Shown piece after piece: positions 33,332 through 42,374 of a DNA stretch of 64,000 nucleotides. The translations under genes were made by a program, and so were the position numbers. Source of the stretch: DAOTXS01 sp034433515 (GTDB taxonomy: Bacteria > Chloroflexota > Anaerolineae > UBA4142); NCBI GenBank assembly GCA_034433515.1, contig DAOUAL010000027.1, forward strand, positions 16,265 through 80,264, written 5' to 3'. The notes under the pieces were generated by a model. That model saw only the letters and a list, made by a program, of their open reading frames with translations, was not told the DNA's origin and did not search any database. Position 1 is the stretch's first letter; the number at the start of each line of letters is the position of its first letter.

Positions 33332-34795
33332 ATGCATCTTGAACTCAAAGGTATCCACAAACACTTTGGCGCGGTTCACGCGAACAATGACATTCATCTC
33401 ACGGTTGAATCCGGTACGATTCACGGCTTGCTGGGCGAAAATGGCGCGGGCAAATCTACGTTGATGAAAATCTTGTCCGGCTTTATTCATCGCGACGCTG
33501 GCGAGATTTTGCTCGATGGCAAGCCGGTGAGGTTCAAAACGCCGGCGGAAGCCATTCGTGCCGGCATCGGTATGCTCCACCAAGACCCGCTTGATTTTCC
33601 ACCGCTCACGGTGCTGGATAATTTTTTGCTGGGTCGCGACGATGGATTTATCCAACAACGCGCCGCCGCCCTCGCCGATCTCAAAAAGTACTCGGCACAG
33701 TTTGGTTTTGATCTTGCGCCGGATGCCTTGGTCAGTTCGCTCACGGTTGGCGAACGACAACAATTGGAAATTATGCGCCTGCTTTCCTTGGGCGCTAGAA
33801 TTTTAATTTTCGATGAACCCACCACCGGCATCTCTTTGCCCCAAACAGTCAAATTATTCGAAACGCTCAAACAACTCGCGCAACAAGGGATGACGATTAT
33901 CTTTGTAACGCACAAGTTGCAAGACGCCGAAGATTTGTGCGAACGTGTTACCGTGTTGCGCTTGGGCAGAGTCGTGGGGAATGTTCAGCGCCCCTTCACT
34001 GCCGATCAGTTGGTCCGCTTGATGTTTGGGCAAGCCCTCACCCCCAGCACACGTGAACCGATAGTCCTGGGCACCCCGATTCTCGAAGTACGCAACGTAA
34101 CGGTGGCAGATTATCGTCTGCGGGTGCCAGAGATAAATCTGCAAGTGCGCGCTGGCGAGGTGATTGGGCTGGCTGGGATCGAAGGCAGTGGGCAACGTTT
34201 ACTCTTGCGCGTTTGCGCCGGGCTTGATCAGCCGGTTGCCGGGGAAATTTGGATTGCCGGCACCAAGATGAATGGACAACCGTACCAACAATTTCTCAAT
34301 CGCGGCGTCGCGTATTTGCCGGCGGGACGTCTGGAAGAAGGGTTGGTGCCCGGCTTGAGTCTGACCGAGCATTTTATACTGGCTCAGCGATCCAACGAGT
34401 TTTTTATCAACTGGCAACGCGCCCAACATTTCGCGCAAACACGCATCACGATGTACAATATTCGTGGCACACCTGCCTCACGCGTCGAATCCTTGTCCGG
34501 CGGCAATCAGCAACGGGCGTTGCTGGCTCTGTTGCAACCCAACCTCAACTTGATTCTGCTCGAACATCCCACGCGCGGACTCGATATCGAATCAACCCTC
34601 TGGGTTTGGCAACAATTACTCGAACGACGCAGACGCGGTGCGGCAATCATCTTTAGTTCCGCGGATCTGGATGAAATTCTTGAAAACAGCGATCGCATTC
34701 TGGTTTTCTCCGGCGGGCGTGTCGCCAAAGCATTGAACGCCTCGGAAACCACCGTGCAACAACTCGGCGAATTGATTGGAGGCAAGGGCTTGTGA
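33332..34795 (+). CDS. Nucleoside/purine ABC transporter ATPase (two ABC domains) 1
   Basis: The 487-residue protein has two fused ABC domains. The first is complete: Walker A GENGAGKST, signature LTVGERQQLE, Walker B LIFDEPTTG. The second has a degenerate Walker A (GIEGSGQRLL) with signature LSGGNQQRAL and LLEHPTRG, normal for this sugar/nucleoside importer class. It powers the two permeases that follow. It is co-transcribed with the binding protein and overlaps the first permease by 4 bases. Confidence 0.9.
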   Translation: MHLELKGIHKHFGAVHANNDIHLTVESGTIHGLLGENGAGKSTLMKILSGFIHRDAGEILLDGKPVRFKTPAEAIRAGIGMLHQDPLDFPPLTVLDNFLLGRDDGFIQQRAAALADLKKYSAQFGFDLAPDALVSSLTVGERQQLEIMRLLSLGARILIFDEPTTGISLPQTVKLFETLKQLAQQGMTIIFVTHKLQDAEDLCERVTVLRLGRVVGNVQRPFTADQLVRLMFGQALTPSTREPIVLGTPILEVRNVTVADYRLRVPEINLQVRAGEVIGLAGIEGSGQRLLLRVCAGLDQPVAGEIWIAGTKMNGQPYQQFLNRGVAYLPAGRLEEGLVPGLSLTEHFILAQRSNEFFINWQRAQHFAQTRITMYNIRGTPASRVESLSGGNQQRALLALLQPNLNLILLEHPTRGLDIESTLWVWQQLLERRRRGAAIIFSSADLDEILENSDRILVFSGGRVAKALNASETTVQQLGELIGGKGL

Positions 34796-35847
34796 GCGAG
34801 ACGACCACCAGACACTCATCGCGATGGAACAATCTCGTGTGGACGGTGGGACCGATTCTACTCGGTTTGATCTTGACGACCGGCGCACTCATCGTTATCG
34901 GTGCCGATCCTGCTAAAGCGTATCTCACGATGTGGAACGGCGCATTCGGCGATACATCAAAGGTGAGCAATGTCTTTGCTGCCTGGGTTCCCCTCGTGTT
35001 ATGCTCCGTCGGTCTTCTCATCACGTTTACGGCGGGCTTGTGGAACATTGGCATCGAGGGCCAAGTGGTGATGGGCGCCGTGTTTGCCGCGTGGGTTGCC
35101 CGCACGTTCGATCTCCCCGCCGAAATTTTGATTCCCCTCATTTTCGTTGCTGGCGCACTCGGCGGCGCACTGTGGGCATTGCTGGTTGGCACGCTCAAAG
35201 TGTACGGCCGCGTTCATGAAATCTTTGGCGGACTGGGGTTGAATTTTGTTGCGCTGGGGATCACCTTGTATCTCATCATTGGTCCTTGGAAACGCGCGGG
35301 CATTGCCTCCACCAGCGGCACCGAACCTTTTCGAGCAGCGGCGTGGCTTCCCAGTTTTCCCGGCTTGAGTGTCGGGCCCATCGAATTAGTTTTGGCGATG
35401 ATCGCTTTGGTGCTCATTTATTTTGCGTTGCGCGGAACATTGTGGGGCTTGCAGTTAAAAGCCATCGGCAAAAATATTCGGTCGGCGTTCTGGTTGGGGA
35501 TTCCCACGAATCGGCAATTGTTGGGCGCCTTTGCCTTGTGCGGTATGTTCGCCGGCATCGCCGGTGCCGAGCAAGCCATTGGCGTCTGGCATCGGTTGAT
35601 TCCGGCGATCTCCGGCGGTTATGGCTATCTTTCGATTTTGGTGGTGTTGCTCTCTGGCTTTGCCGCGCCATTGGTTCCGTTCGTTGCCTTTTTCTTTGCC
35701 GCCGTGACCAAAGGCAGCATCGCTTTGCCGCTCGATTTGCAAATTGATTCATCGTTGGGTGGTGTGTTGCAAGGTGTCATTGTGTTGTTGTTCATCATCA
35801 GTCAAGGCGTGCGCGCCAAGTTGTTCGTTAGTTCGTTCCATCGTTAG
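34792..35847 (+). CDS. Nucleoside ABC transporter permease 1a
   Basis: The 351-residue membrane protein has about ten hydrophobic helices and the BmpB/NupP-type motif GLWNIGIEGQVVMG. The start is GTG at 34792, overlapping the ATPase stop. Its last residues (VSSFHR) are encoded by the first units of an octamer array (TCGTTAGT, TCGTTCCA), so the repeat has grown into or replaced the gene's end. It forms a heterodimeric channel with the next permease. Confidence 0.9.
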   Translation: MSETTTRHSSRWNNLVWTVGPILLGLILTTGALIVIGADPAKAYLTMWNGAFGDTSKVSNVFAAWVPLVLCSVGLLITFTAGLWNIGIEGQVVMGAVFAAWVARTFDLPAEILIPLIFVAGALGGALWALLVGTLKVYGRVHEIFGGLGLNFVALGITLYLIIGPWKRAGIASTSGTEPFRAAAWLPSFPGLSVGPIELVLAMIALVLIYFALRGTLWGLQLKAIGKNIRSAFWLGIPTNRQLLGAFALCGMFAGIAGAEQAIGVWHRLIPAISGGYGYLSILVVLLSGFAAPLVPFVAFFFAAVTKGSIALPLDLQIDSSLGGVLQGVIVLLFIISQGVRAKLFVSSFHR

Positions 35848-35884
35848 TTCGTTGCATCGTTCAACGATATAACGATGCAACGAA
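35823..35884. repeat. Facing octamer arrays between permease genes
   Basis: TCGTTNNN units run into their complement. The arms TTCGTTGCATCGTT (35848-35861) and AACGATGCAACGAA (35871-35884) are perfectly complementary over 14 bases with a 9-base loop. The permease stop lies inside the left arm. Confidence 0.75.
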
Positions 35885-35906
35885 TCCATCCTCCAACCAT
35901 AAAACT

Positions 35907-36881
35907 ATGGATACCACACTCATCGTTTTGACCCTCGCGTCTGTTCTTGCCGATAGTTCGCCGCTGGTGTTCGCGGTGATTGGCGAAACGTTGAGCGAGA
36001 AATCCGGCGTAACGAATCTTTCACTCGACGGAACGATTTTGTTGAGCGCGATGGTTGGCTTTGCCGTTGCGTTCACGACTGACAATTTGTACCTCGCCTT
36101 TCTCGCGGCGATGCTCGTTGGTGCCATCGTCGCCTCGATTGTGGCGTTCTCCAGCATCGTTTTGAAACTCGATCAGATTGCGGTGGGTTTTGTGCTAACT
36201 ATGCTCTGTGGCGATCTGAGTACCTTTTTCGGTAATCCGTACGTGCGTCAAGCTGGACCCGCCGTGCCTCATCTGCCGATTCCGTTTCTGGCTGACCTGC
36301 CCATCGTAGGCAAAATCTTTTTCGATCAGAATATGGTGGTCTATCTGAGCGTGATTCTCATTGTGGTCGCCTGGTGGTGGATTTACAAAACCCAATTCGG
36401 TTTGCAATTGCAAGGCATTGGGGAGCGACCGGCGGCGGCATTTGCGCGTGGCACGAATGTGAATTTGCAACGATTCATCTACACGATTGTTGGCGGCGCG
36501 CTCGTGGGTCTGGGGGGCGCGGCGTACCCACTGTTTGTTAAATTGGGGTGGAGTTATCATCACACGTATGGGCTGGGCTGGATCGCGCTGGCGATTGTCA
36601 TTTTCGGTGGCTGGCATCCGGTGCGTGCGGCAATCGGCGCATATATCTTTGGCGGTTTGCAATCCATTAGTGGTCTTTCGCAAAGCATTCCAGAATTTGC
36701 CCACGTCCCCACCCAGGTTTTTCAGACTGCACCCTTTGCGTTGATGATTGTAGCACTGTTGCTTGTGAGCCATGAAGCGATTGACCGCTTTTTCAGCGGC
36801 TCACCGCTCTCACGTCGGATTTGGCAATCGTTGCGCGGCACGCCGCCCGGCGCGCTGGGGACGATTTTTGAACAAGAATAA
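35907..36881 (+). CDS. Nucleoside ABC transporter permease 1b
   Basis: The 324-residue membrane protein has eight or more helices and the NupQ-type N-terminus (VFAVIGETLSEKSGVTNLSL, then DGTILLSAM). Near its C-terminus lies ALAIVIFGGWHPVRAAIGA, the conserved cytoplasmic loop that contacts the ATPase. It pairs with the preceding permease. The ribosome-binding site is weak. The next gene, a CDGSH protein, follows 14 bases after the stop. Confidence 0.9.
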   Translation: MDTTLIVLTLASVLADSSPLVFAVIGETLSEKSGVTNLSLDGTILLSAMVGFAVAFTTDNLYLAFLAAMLVGAIVASIVAFSSIVLKLDQIAVGFVLTMLCGDLSTFFGNPYVRQAGPAVPHLPIPFLADLPIVGKIFFDQNMVVYLSVILIVVAWWWIYKTQFGLQLQGIGERPAAAFARGTNVNLQRFIYTIVGGALVGLGGAAYPLFVKLGWSYHHTYGLGWIALAIVIFGGWHPVRAAIGAYIFGGLQSISGLSQSIPEFAHVPTQVFQTAPFALMIVALLLVSHEAIDRFFSGSPLSRRIWQSLRGTPPGALGTIFEQE

Positions 36882-36895
36882 TTTGGAGGAGAACT

Positions 36896-37111
36896 ATGGC
36901 GACTTTTACCAACGAAGATCGCAACGGGCGCCTTCGGACCACGCTGCAACTCAGACCGGGCGAACGGGTCAAGTTGTGTCGGTGTTGGCGCTCCCAAACA
37001 TTTCCGTATTGCGATGAATCGCATAAACAAGTGGCGGACGGGCATGGTCCGCTAATCATCGAAGTGCCCCAAACCTCAACTGAATCAGAAACCCCGCCAC
37101 CTTCGGCATAA
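36896..37111 (+). CDS. CDGSH-type iron-sulfur protein
   Basis: The 71-residue protein carries the CDGSH signature CRCWRSQTFPYCDESH: Cys28, Cys30, Cys39 and His43 should hold a 2Fe-2S cluster. Glu replaces the usual Gly after Asp. The ATG at 36896 has TTGGAGGAG upstream. It is sandwiched between two nucleoside transporter sets, so it may carry electrons for the purine hydroxylase further down, or be incidental. The tail is Pro/Ser/Thr-rich and probably disordered. Confidence 0.88.
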   Translation: MATFTNEDRNGRLRTTLQLRPGERVKLCRCWRSQTFPYCDESHKQVADGHGPLIIEVPQTSTESETPPPSA

Positions 37112-37141
37112 TCTCGAACCGGGGTAAAGGCAGATGGTTCA

Positions 37142-38233
37142 ATGAAAACTTTTGACTTGTCACGACTCAATGCAATTATCGTCCCGTTGATTGCTGGCGG
37201 TCTGGGCTTGGTGGTTGGCGCATGGATGTTGCTTGCCTTGGGTGCCAACCCGCTCGATGCGTACGCCGCAATGTTGCAAGGTGCGTTTGGTAGTCCCAAT
37301 GCGTTTGCCGATACGCTCGTTAAAGCGTGTCCCCTATTGCTCGTGGGCACCGGCATTTGCATTGCCTATCGGTGCGGCGTCATCAACATTGGCGGCGAAG
37401 GACAGATTGTGATAGGCGCGATTGGAGCAACGGCGGTGGGGCTAACGTTCCAAAACGCGCCCGCTTTTTTCCTCGTGCCGGCTGGCTTGATGGCGGGAGT
37501 CATCGGCGGTGCCTTTTGGGCAAGTATTGCCGGCGTGCTCAAGGTGCGTTTCAATGTCAACGAAGTGCTCAGCACCATTATGCTCAACGCGATTGCCGGC
37601 TTTTTTATGGTGTATCTGTTGACAGGTCCCATCATTGATCCTACATCGCTGGACAACGCGATCAAGATTCCGCAAACACAACGCCTGCCTAACGCAACCG
37701 ATTTGTGGCGCTGGATTCCTACGCGCTTTCATGCCGGCATTTTGCTGGGCATCGTGTTGGCAATCCTGGTCTATGTCTTGTTGTGGCGGACAACGATTGG
37801 TTATCGCATTCGTGCGGTGGGGGCAAACCCGCGCGCCTCGCGTTACGCCGGCATCAACGTGGAACGTTATCAATTGCTGGCGTTTGTGTTGAGCGGTGCC
37901 TTTTGCGGTTTAGCCGGCGTGGTCGAACTCTATGGGGTAACCCATCGTTTGTTCAGCGATGGCTCGGCGCACGGATTTACCGGGAACGCGGGCTTTAACG
38001 GCATCGTCGCGGCGTTGTTTGGCGGACTGCATCCCATTGGGACGATTCCAGCATCTATTCTATTCGGCGCCTTGCTCGTGGGCGCGAATCAATTGCAACG
38101 TACCATTCAAGTGCCGTCCGCCTTTGTCATCACGCTGGATGGCTTGATCGTCGTATTTGTCGTCGCGTCGCAGATTTGGGCGCAACGGCGGAGCGTGAAA
38201 CGGGTAGACGTGGAACCCAAGTCGCCATTTTAG
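37142..38233 (+). CDS. Nucleoside ABC transporter permease 2a
   Basis: The 363-residue membrane protein is a second NupP-type permease, with CGVINIGGEGQIVIG, the channel motif, and a long periplasmic loop ending FKVRFNVNEVLSTIML-like sequence. It begins the second importer set, whose gene order (permease, permease, binding protein, ATPase) is the reverse logic of the first set. A short hairpin (CAGATTTCA/TGAAATCTG at 38238-38276) follows the stop. Confidence 0.9.
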   Translation: MKTFDLSRLNAIIVPLIAGGLGLVVGAWMLLALGANPLDAYAAMLQGAFGSPNAFADTLVKACPLLLVGTGICIAYRCGVINIGGEGQIVIGAIGATAVGLTFQNAPAFFLVPAGLMAGVIGGAFWASIAGVLKVRFNVNEVLSTIMLNAIAGFFMVYLLTGPIIDPTSLDNAIKIPQTQRLPNATDLWRWIPTRFHAGILLGIVLAILVYVLLWRTTIGYRIRAVGANPRASRYAGINVERYQLLAFVLSGAFCGLAGVVELYGVTHRLFSDGSAHGFTGNAGFNGIVAALFGGLHPIGTIPASILFGALLVGANQLQRTIQVPSAFVITLDGLIVVFVVASQIWAQRRSVKRVDVEPKSPF

Positions 38234-38237
38234 ATTG

Positions 38238-38276
38238 CAGATTTCAGACTTGCTGCACTCGGCAATTTGAAATCTG
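38238..38276. repeat. Short inverted repeat between permease genes
   Basis: Nine-base arms CAGATTTCA and TGAAATCTG enclose a 21-base loop. No T-run follows, so it is more likely an intercistronic hairpin than a terminator. Confidence 0.5.
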
Positions 38277-38289
38277 AAATGGGATTAGA

Positions 38290-39225
38290 ATGATTAGCGA
38301 TCTTTTTTCTCTCAACGTTCTCATCGGCATTCTCACCTCTGGCGTGCGGCTCGCCACCTCATATTTGTACGCGGCAATCGGCGAAATGGTTGGACAAACG
38401 AGCGGCGTGCTCAACCTGGGTGTGGAAGGACAAATGCTGGTGGCGGCGTACGTAGCGTACGTCGTTGTGTTGCGCACGAACAATCTGTGGCTGGGTCTCC
38501 TTGCCGCAATCCTCGTGGGCTTGGTGATGGGTTTGGCAATGGCAGTCATCAGCGTTACACTCAAAGCCGAACAAGGCATCAGCGGCATCGGTGTTTATTT
38601 GTTTGGGTTGGGCTTGAGTGATTTGCTGTACCGTATCACCGTGAAATCGCCGGTCACGGTCGCCGGCTTTCCCAACGTTCAGATTCCCTTCCTAACCGAT
38701 CTGCCGATTGTGGGTCCCATTTTGTTCAATCAAAACATTCTGGTTTACATCGCGTTCGCGCTGGTGCCGATAGCGTGGTGGGTGCTCAATAAGACAACGT
38801 TCGGTTTACAAGTGCGCGCGGTCGGACAAAACCCAGAAGCCGCGGATACACTAGGCATCAGTGTAACCAAGATTCGGTACATCACGGTAACGTTGGGTGG
38901 CGCATTCTCCGGTATGGCAGGCGCATCACTTTCGATTGCGTTGCTTAACATTTTTCAGCAAAACATCACCAGTGGTCAAGGATTCATCGCTGTCGCGCTG
39001 GTGTACTTTGGCGCGTGGCAACCGTTCCGCGTGATGCTGGGATGTTTGCTGTTCAGCATGGTGAACGCTTTGCAACTTTGGATCCAAGTCCTCCGCATTC
39101 CCATCCCACCCGACTTGGCGTTGATGATGCCGTATGTGTTGACGATTGTCGCGTTAATCTTTGCCGCACGCGCGGCGTACGTCCAACCGGCGGCATTGAC
39201 CAAACCGTTTGAACGAGGGGAATGA
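38290..39225 (+). CDS. Nucleoside ABC transporter permease 2b
   Basis: The 311-residue NupQ-type permease has SYLYAAIGEMVGQTSGVLNL near the start and the coupling loop LVYFGAWQPFRVMLG near the C-terminus. The protein is a little shorter than permease 1b. It is followed by about 130 bases containing right-arm-type octamers (AATCACC units at 39290-39330) before the second binding-protein gene. Confidence 0.9.
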   Translation: MISDLFSLNVLIGILTSGVRLATSYLYAAIGEMVGQTSGVLNLGVEGQMLVAAYVAYVVVLRTNNLWLGLLAAILVGLVMGLAMAVISVTLKAEQGISGIGVYLFGLGLSDLLYRITVKSPVTVAGFPNVQIPFLTDLPIVGPILFNQNILVYIAFALVPIAWWVLNKTTFGLQVRAVGQNPEAADTLGISVTKIRYITVTLGGAFSGMAGASLSIALLNIFQQNITSGQGFIAVALVYFGAWQPFRVMLGCLLFSMVNALQLWIQVLRIPIPPDLALMMPYVLTIVALIFAARAAYVQPAALTKPFERGE

Positions 39226-39352
39226 GTTCCATAATCCGTCGCCAGATGTTTTGACTACCGAATACGATTTTGAAAGGTGGTGATCCTTATTGCCAATTCC
39301 TAATCACCAAATCGTTTAATCACCCAATCTATTTTCGGAGGAGAAAAAAGAA

Positions 39353-40360
39353 ATGAATGCTCAACGATTGTTCGTTCTCGTATCTCTGCTTACCATCATC
39401 GCGCTCGTGGCGTGCGCGACACCCACGCCGACTGCCGTGCCCGCCAAACCGTTCCGCATCGCCGTGATTATGCCTAGTGCGATCAACGACCTTGCCTTCT
39501 CGCAAAGTATGTACGATGCGCTGGTCGCCGTCCAAACAGAGATGGGCAAAGACAAACTGGAATTTGTGTACACCGACAATATGTTCAACGTGCCTGACGC
39601 CGCCGCCGCCCTTCGCGATTATGCAACCAAAGGGTACGATCTGGTCATCGCGCATGGTTCGCAGTACGGCGCATCGCTCGCGGACATTGCCCCCGATTTT
39701 CCCAAGACGGCGTTCGCGTGGGGCACCGCGGTAGATACTTTTGAAAGCAAGGGCGTCAAGAACATTAGCGCGTACACTGTCCAAGCCGACCAAGGTGGGT
39801 ATGTGTTGGGCGTGATTGCCGCCAAACTGTCCAAGTCCGGCAAGTTTGGTCTCATCGGACCCGTGCCCGCCGGTGATGGCAAATTGCACATTGACGGTTT
39901 CGAAGCCGGCGTCAAAGCCACCAATCCCAACGCGAGCGTTTCCAAAGTCTTTACGCAATCGTTCAGCGACGCCGCCTTAATGTCGCAAGCCGCGCAAACG
40001 ATGGTGGCGAATGGCGCGGATATGTTCACCGGCACCTCGCAAGCCGTGGTCGGCGCGATTTCTGTGCTCAAAGATAAGCAAGGGCTGGCGTGGTTTGGCA
40101 ATCAATCGTCGCAAGTTTCGCTGGCGCCCAAGAACGTGGTCGCCACCCAAGTGTACGATTGGTCACCGTTCATCAAAGATTTGATCGCCAACACCAAAGC
40201 CGGCAAACTGGGCGGCGCAGTGATGGTGGGTACCCTCAAGAACAAGGTGCTCGTCATTCAATACAATCCGGATTATCCGCTCCCCGCCGATGTCAAGAAA
40301 CTCGCGGATGAAACTGTCCAAGGATTGATTGACGGCAAGATTCAAACCGGCGTGAAATAA
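39353..40360 (+). CDS. BMP-family binding lipoprotein 2
   Basis: The 335-residue lipoprotein has lipobox ALVAC (Cys21) after MNAQRLFVLVSLLTIIA. The BMP body includes IAVIMPSAINDLAFSQSMYD, the HGSQYGASLADIAPDFP region and IGPVPAGDGKLHIDGFEAG. It is shorter than lipoprotein 1 and not closely similar, so the two importers probably prefer different purines or nucleosides. The start has a strong GGAGGAG. The ATPase gene follows after 86 bases. Confidence 0.9.
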   Translation: MNAQRLFVLVSLLTIIALVACATPTPTAVPAKPFRIAVIMPSAINDLAFSQSMYDALVAVQTEMGKDKLEFVYTDNMFNVPDAAAALRDYATKGYDLVIAHGSQYGASLADIAPDFPKTAFAWGTAVDTFESKGVKNISAYTVQADQGGYVLGVIAAKLSKSGKFGLIGPVPAGDGKLHIDGFEAGVKATNPNASVSKVFTQSFSDAALMSQAAQTMVANGADMFTGTSQAVVGAISVLKDKQGLAWFGNQSSQVSLAPKNVVATQVYDWSPFIKDLIANTKAGKLGGAVMVGTLKNKVLVIQYNPDYPLPADVKKLADETVQGLIDGKIQTGVK

Positions 40361-40446
40361 CATATGCTACGTGGTGCGTGTTGCAAGCAACGAAAGACGG
40401 AACACGCACCACGTCGTTGGCAACACCATTTTCTTGTGGATGGGCT

Positions 40447-41970
40447 ATGACAACCAAAATCCAATCGGTCGAACTACGCAACATCACCAAACACTTTCCC
40501 GGCGTGCTCGCCAACGATCACATCAATTTCGATGTGCGCGCCGGCGAGATTCACGCGCTTCTCGGCGAGAACGGCGCCGGCAAATCCACCTTGATGAAAA
40601 TTCTGTACGGACTCTATCCCCCCAACCAAGGCGAAATTTTGATCAACGGTCAGCCGGTCAAAATCAAATCACCCCTGGACGCCATGCGCCAAGGCATCGG
40701 GATGGTGCATCAGCATTTTCAACTGGTGCCGGTGTTCACGGTTGCAGAAAACGTCGCGCTGGGTTTGCGTTCCTCACGCGAGCCAATGACCGATCTGGAT
40801 GTGGTCAGCCAACGTCTGATCGAACTGGGCGAACAATACGGACTCAAGGTGGATCCCCACGCGATTGTGTGGCAATTGGCAGTGGGGCAACAACAACGCG
40901 TCGAAATCCTCAAAGCCCTGTATCGCGATGCCGCCCTCTTGATTCTGGATGAACCGACGGCTGTCCTCACGCCGCAAGAAGTGGACGATTTGTTTGTAAC
41001 GCTCCGCAAACTGACCGAGACCGGGCACGCGCTCATTTTCATCAGCCACAAACTGCACGAAGTAATGAAGATCAGCGATCGCGTAACGGTCTTGCGCGAT
41101 GGTCGCGTGGTGGGAACAGTCCGAACCCAAGACACGACGCAAAAAGAATTAGCCAAGATGATGGTCGGACGTGAAGTGGTGGACGTGTGGGCCAAAGCCC
41201 CCATTCAATCAGAGCAAATCGTTCTACGGATTGACAAGTTATCGGCATTGAGCGACAAGGGTCTGCTTGCCGTCAAACACCTTTCGCTTGAGGTGCGGGC
41301 TGGCGAAATTGTGGGCATCGCTGGCGTATCGGGTAATGGTCAACGTGAACTCGCCGAAGCCCTCGCCGGTTTACGTCGGGTGGAGAGCGGCACGATCTCG
41401 GTGTTGGGCAAGGATGTGACGAATCGTCCCCCCGCCGAAATCATCGCCTCCCAAGTTGCGTTCATTCCCGAAGAACGGATGACGATGGGTGTGATCCGCG
41501 ATTTCACCGTGCAAGAAAACGCGATCCTGGAGACGCACGCCAACGCGCCTCTTTCACGCAACACCTTGTTCGATTTTGGTGCGATTACAAAACACGCGGC
41601 GCAACTCGTGCGCGAGTACGATGTGAAAACGCCCACGCTCGATACGCCGGTCAAAGCCCTTTCGGGCGGCAATATTCAAAAACTGATTCTCGCGCGCGAA
41701 CTCTCGCGTCAGCCCAAACTACTCATCGCGGCGCAACCTACGCGCGGGGTGGACATTGGTGCGACCGAGTACATTCACAAACGTTTGATCGAGCAACGTA
41801 ATGCCGGGACAGCGATTTTGCTCATCAGCGAAGATTTGGATGAAGTGCTTGCACTGGCGGATCGCATTGCGGTGATGTACGAAGGCGAAATCGTCGGCAT
41901 TGTTCCACCGAACACGCCGGTGGATGAACTCGGGATGATGATGGCGGGAGCGAAGCGGGTTGCAAGTTAA
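40447..41970 (+). CDS. Nucleoside/purine ABC transporter ATPase 2
   Basis: The 507-residue double-ABC protein shows Walker A GENGAGKST, signature LAVGQQQRVE, Walker B LILDEPTAVLTPQE, then a second domain with GVSGNGQRELAEA, LSGGNIQKLILAREL and QPTRGVDIGA. The frame is open from 40378, but family similarity starts at the ATG at 40447. It completes the second importer. A short AAAAGNNN-type array and REP-like elements follow the stop. Confidence 0.9.
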   Translation: MTTKIQSVELRNITKHFPGVLANDHINFDVRAGEIHALLGENGAGKSTLMKILYGLYPPNQGEILINGQPVKIKSPLDAMRQGIGMVHQHFQLVPVFTVAENVALGLRSSREPMTDLDVVSQRLIELGEQYGLKVDPHAIVWQLAVGQQQRVEILKALYRDAALLILDEPTAVLTPQEVDDLFVTLRKLTETGHALIFISHKLHEVMKISDRVTVLRDGRVVGTVRTQDTTQKELAKMMVGREVVDVWAKAPIQSEQIVLRIDKLSALSDKGLLAVKHLSLEVRAGEIVGIAGVSGNGQRELAEALAGLRRVESGTISVLGKDVTNRPPAEIIASQVAFIPEERMTMGVIRDFTVQENAILETHANAPLSRNTLFDFGAITKHAAQLVREYDVKTPTLDTPVKALSGGNIQKLILARELSRQPKLLIAAQPTRGVDIGATEYIHKRLIEQRNAGTAILLISEDLDEVLALADRIAVMYEGEIVGIVPPNTPVDELGMMMAGAKRVAS

Positions 41971-42001
41971 AAGGAAAAAGCGAAAAGGCAAAAGCGGGTT
42001 T

Positions 42002-42200
42002 GTCATGGCGAAGAGCGTCGCGACGAAGCAATCTCTCAACGAACGAATTGAAAACCACGTTGATCTATGCGATGCTTTGAAAGATTGCTTCGTCGGCACA
42101 AAACGCCTCCTCGCAATGACAAAAACAGCGTGCGTTTTGAGAATAAAGTTGGCTGTGCAAGCCCCTTGAGAGATTGCTTCGCTCCGCTCGCAATGACATG
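42002..42200. repeat. Cluster of REP-like palindromic units
   Basis: Three units of the GAGATTGCTTCG...CGCAATGACA type: one inverted at 42002-42040 (GTCATGGCGAAGAGCG), one at 42083-42120, one at 42170-42200. A similar unit is at 46022-46053. The ORFs they create on both strands are spurious. The rest of 41971-42374 holds an octamer-like A-rich array (41965-41995) and the leader described next. Confidence 0.65.
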
Positions 42201-42243
42201 AACCAATTGCGGTGAAAACCAATTTTCCGTCTAGTGTTATTTG

Positions 42244-42252
42244 TGCTAAAAT
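42244..42252 (+). promoter_or_regulatory. Extended -10 promoter before the xdh leader
   Basis: TGCTAAAAT is an extended -10. The -35 region (TTTCCG, 17 bases upstream) is poor. Transcription from about 42259 would give a leader of around 115 bases. Confidence 0.4.
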
Positions 42253-42269
42253 AATCTTGTAAACCCTCT

Positions 42270-42344
42270 GGCGCGTTGGTCGTCGCAGACCCGGTGTAGG
42301 CGACGGCGTCGAGCATCCCCGCTCGTCGAAAAGTGCCAAGCGCC
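42270..42344 (+). ncRNA. Candidate structured leader RNA (three-way junction) of xdh
   Basis: A closing stem pairs GGCGC and TTGG (42270-42279, one bulged G) with CCAA and GCGCC (42336-42344). Inside, hairpin 2 pairs CGTCGC (42281) with GCGACG (42300) around a 13-base loop, and hairpin 3 pairs CGAGC (42310) with GCTCG (42321) around ATCCCC. Unpaired TCGAAAAGTG joins hairpin 3 to the closing stem. It ends about 20 bases before the ribosome-binding site of xdh. The shape recalls riboswitch aptamers, but it does not match a class I know by sequence. Confidence 0.45.
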
Positions 42345-42374
42345 TCAAGTCCACTCTCTGGATAGGAGACGAAC

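Noticed and set aside
42270..42344. Assignment of the xdh leader to a named riboswitch class
   Set aside because: Purine, Moco, TPP and cyclic-di-GMP riboswitch core sequences were considered, but none matched by eye, so it is left as an unnamed candidate.
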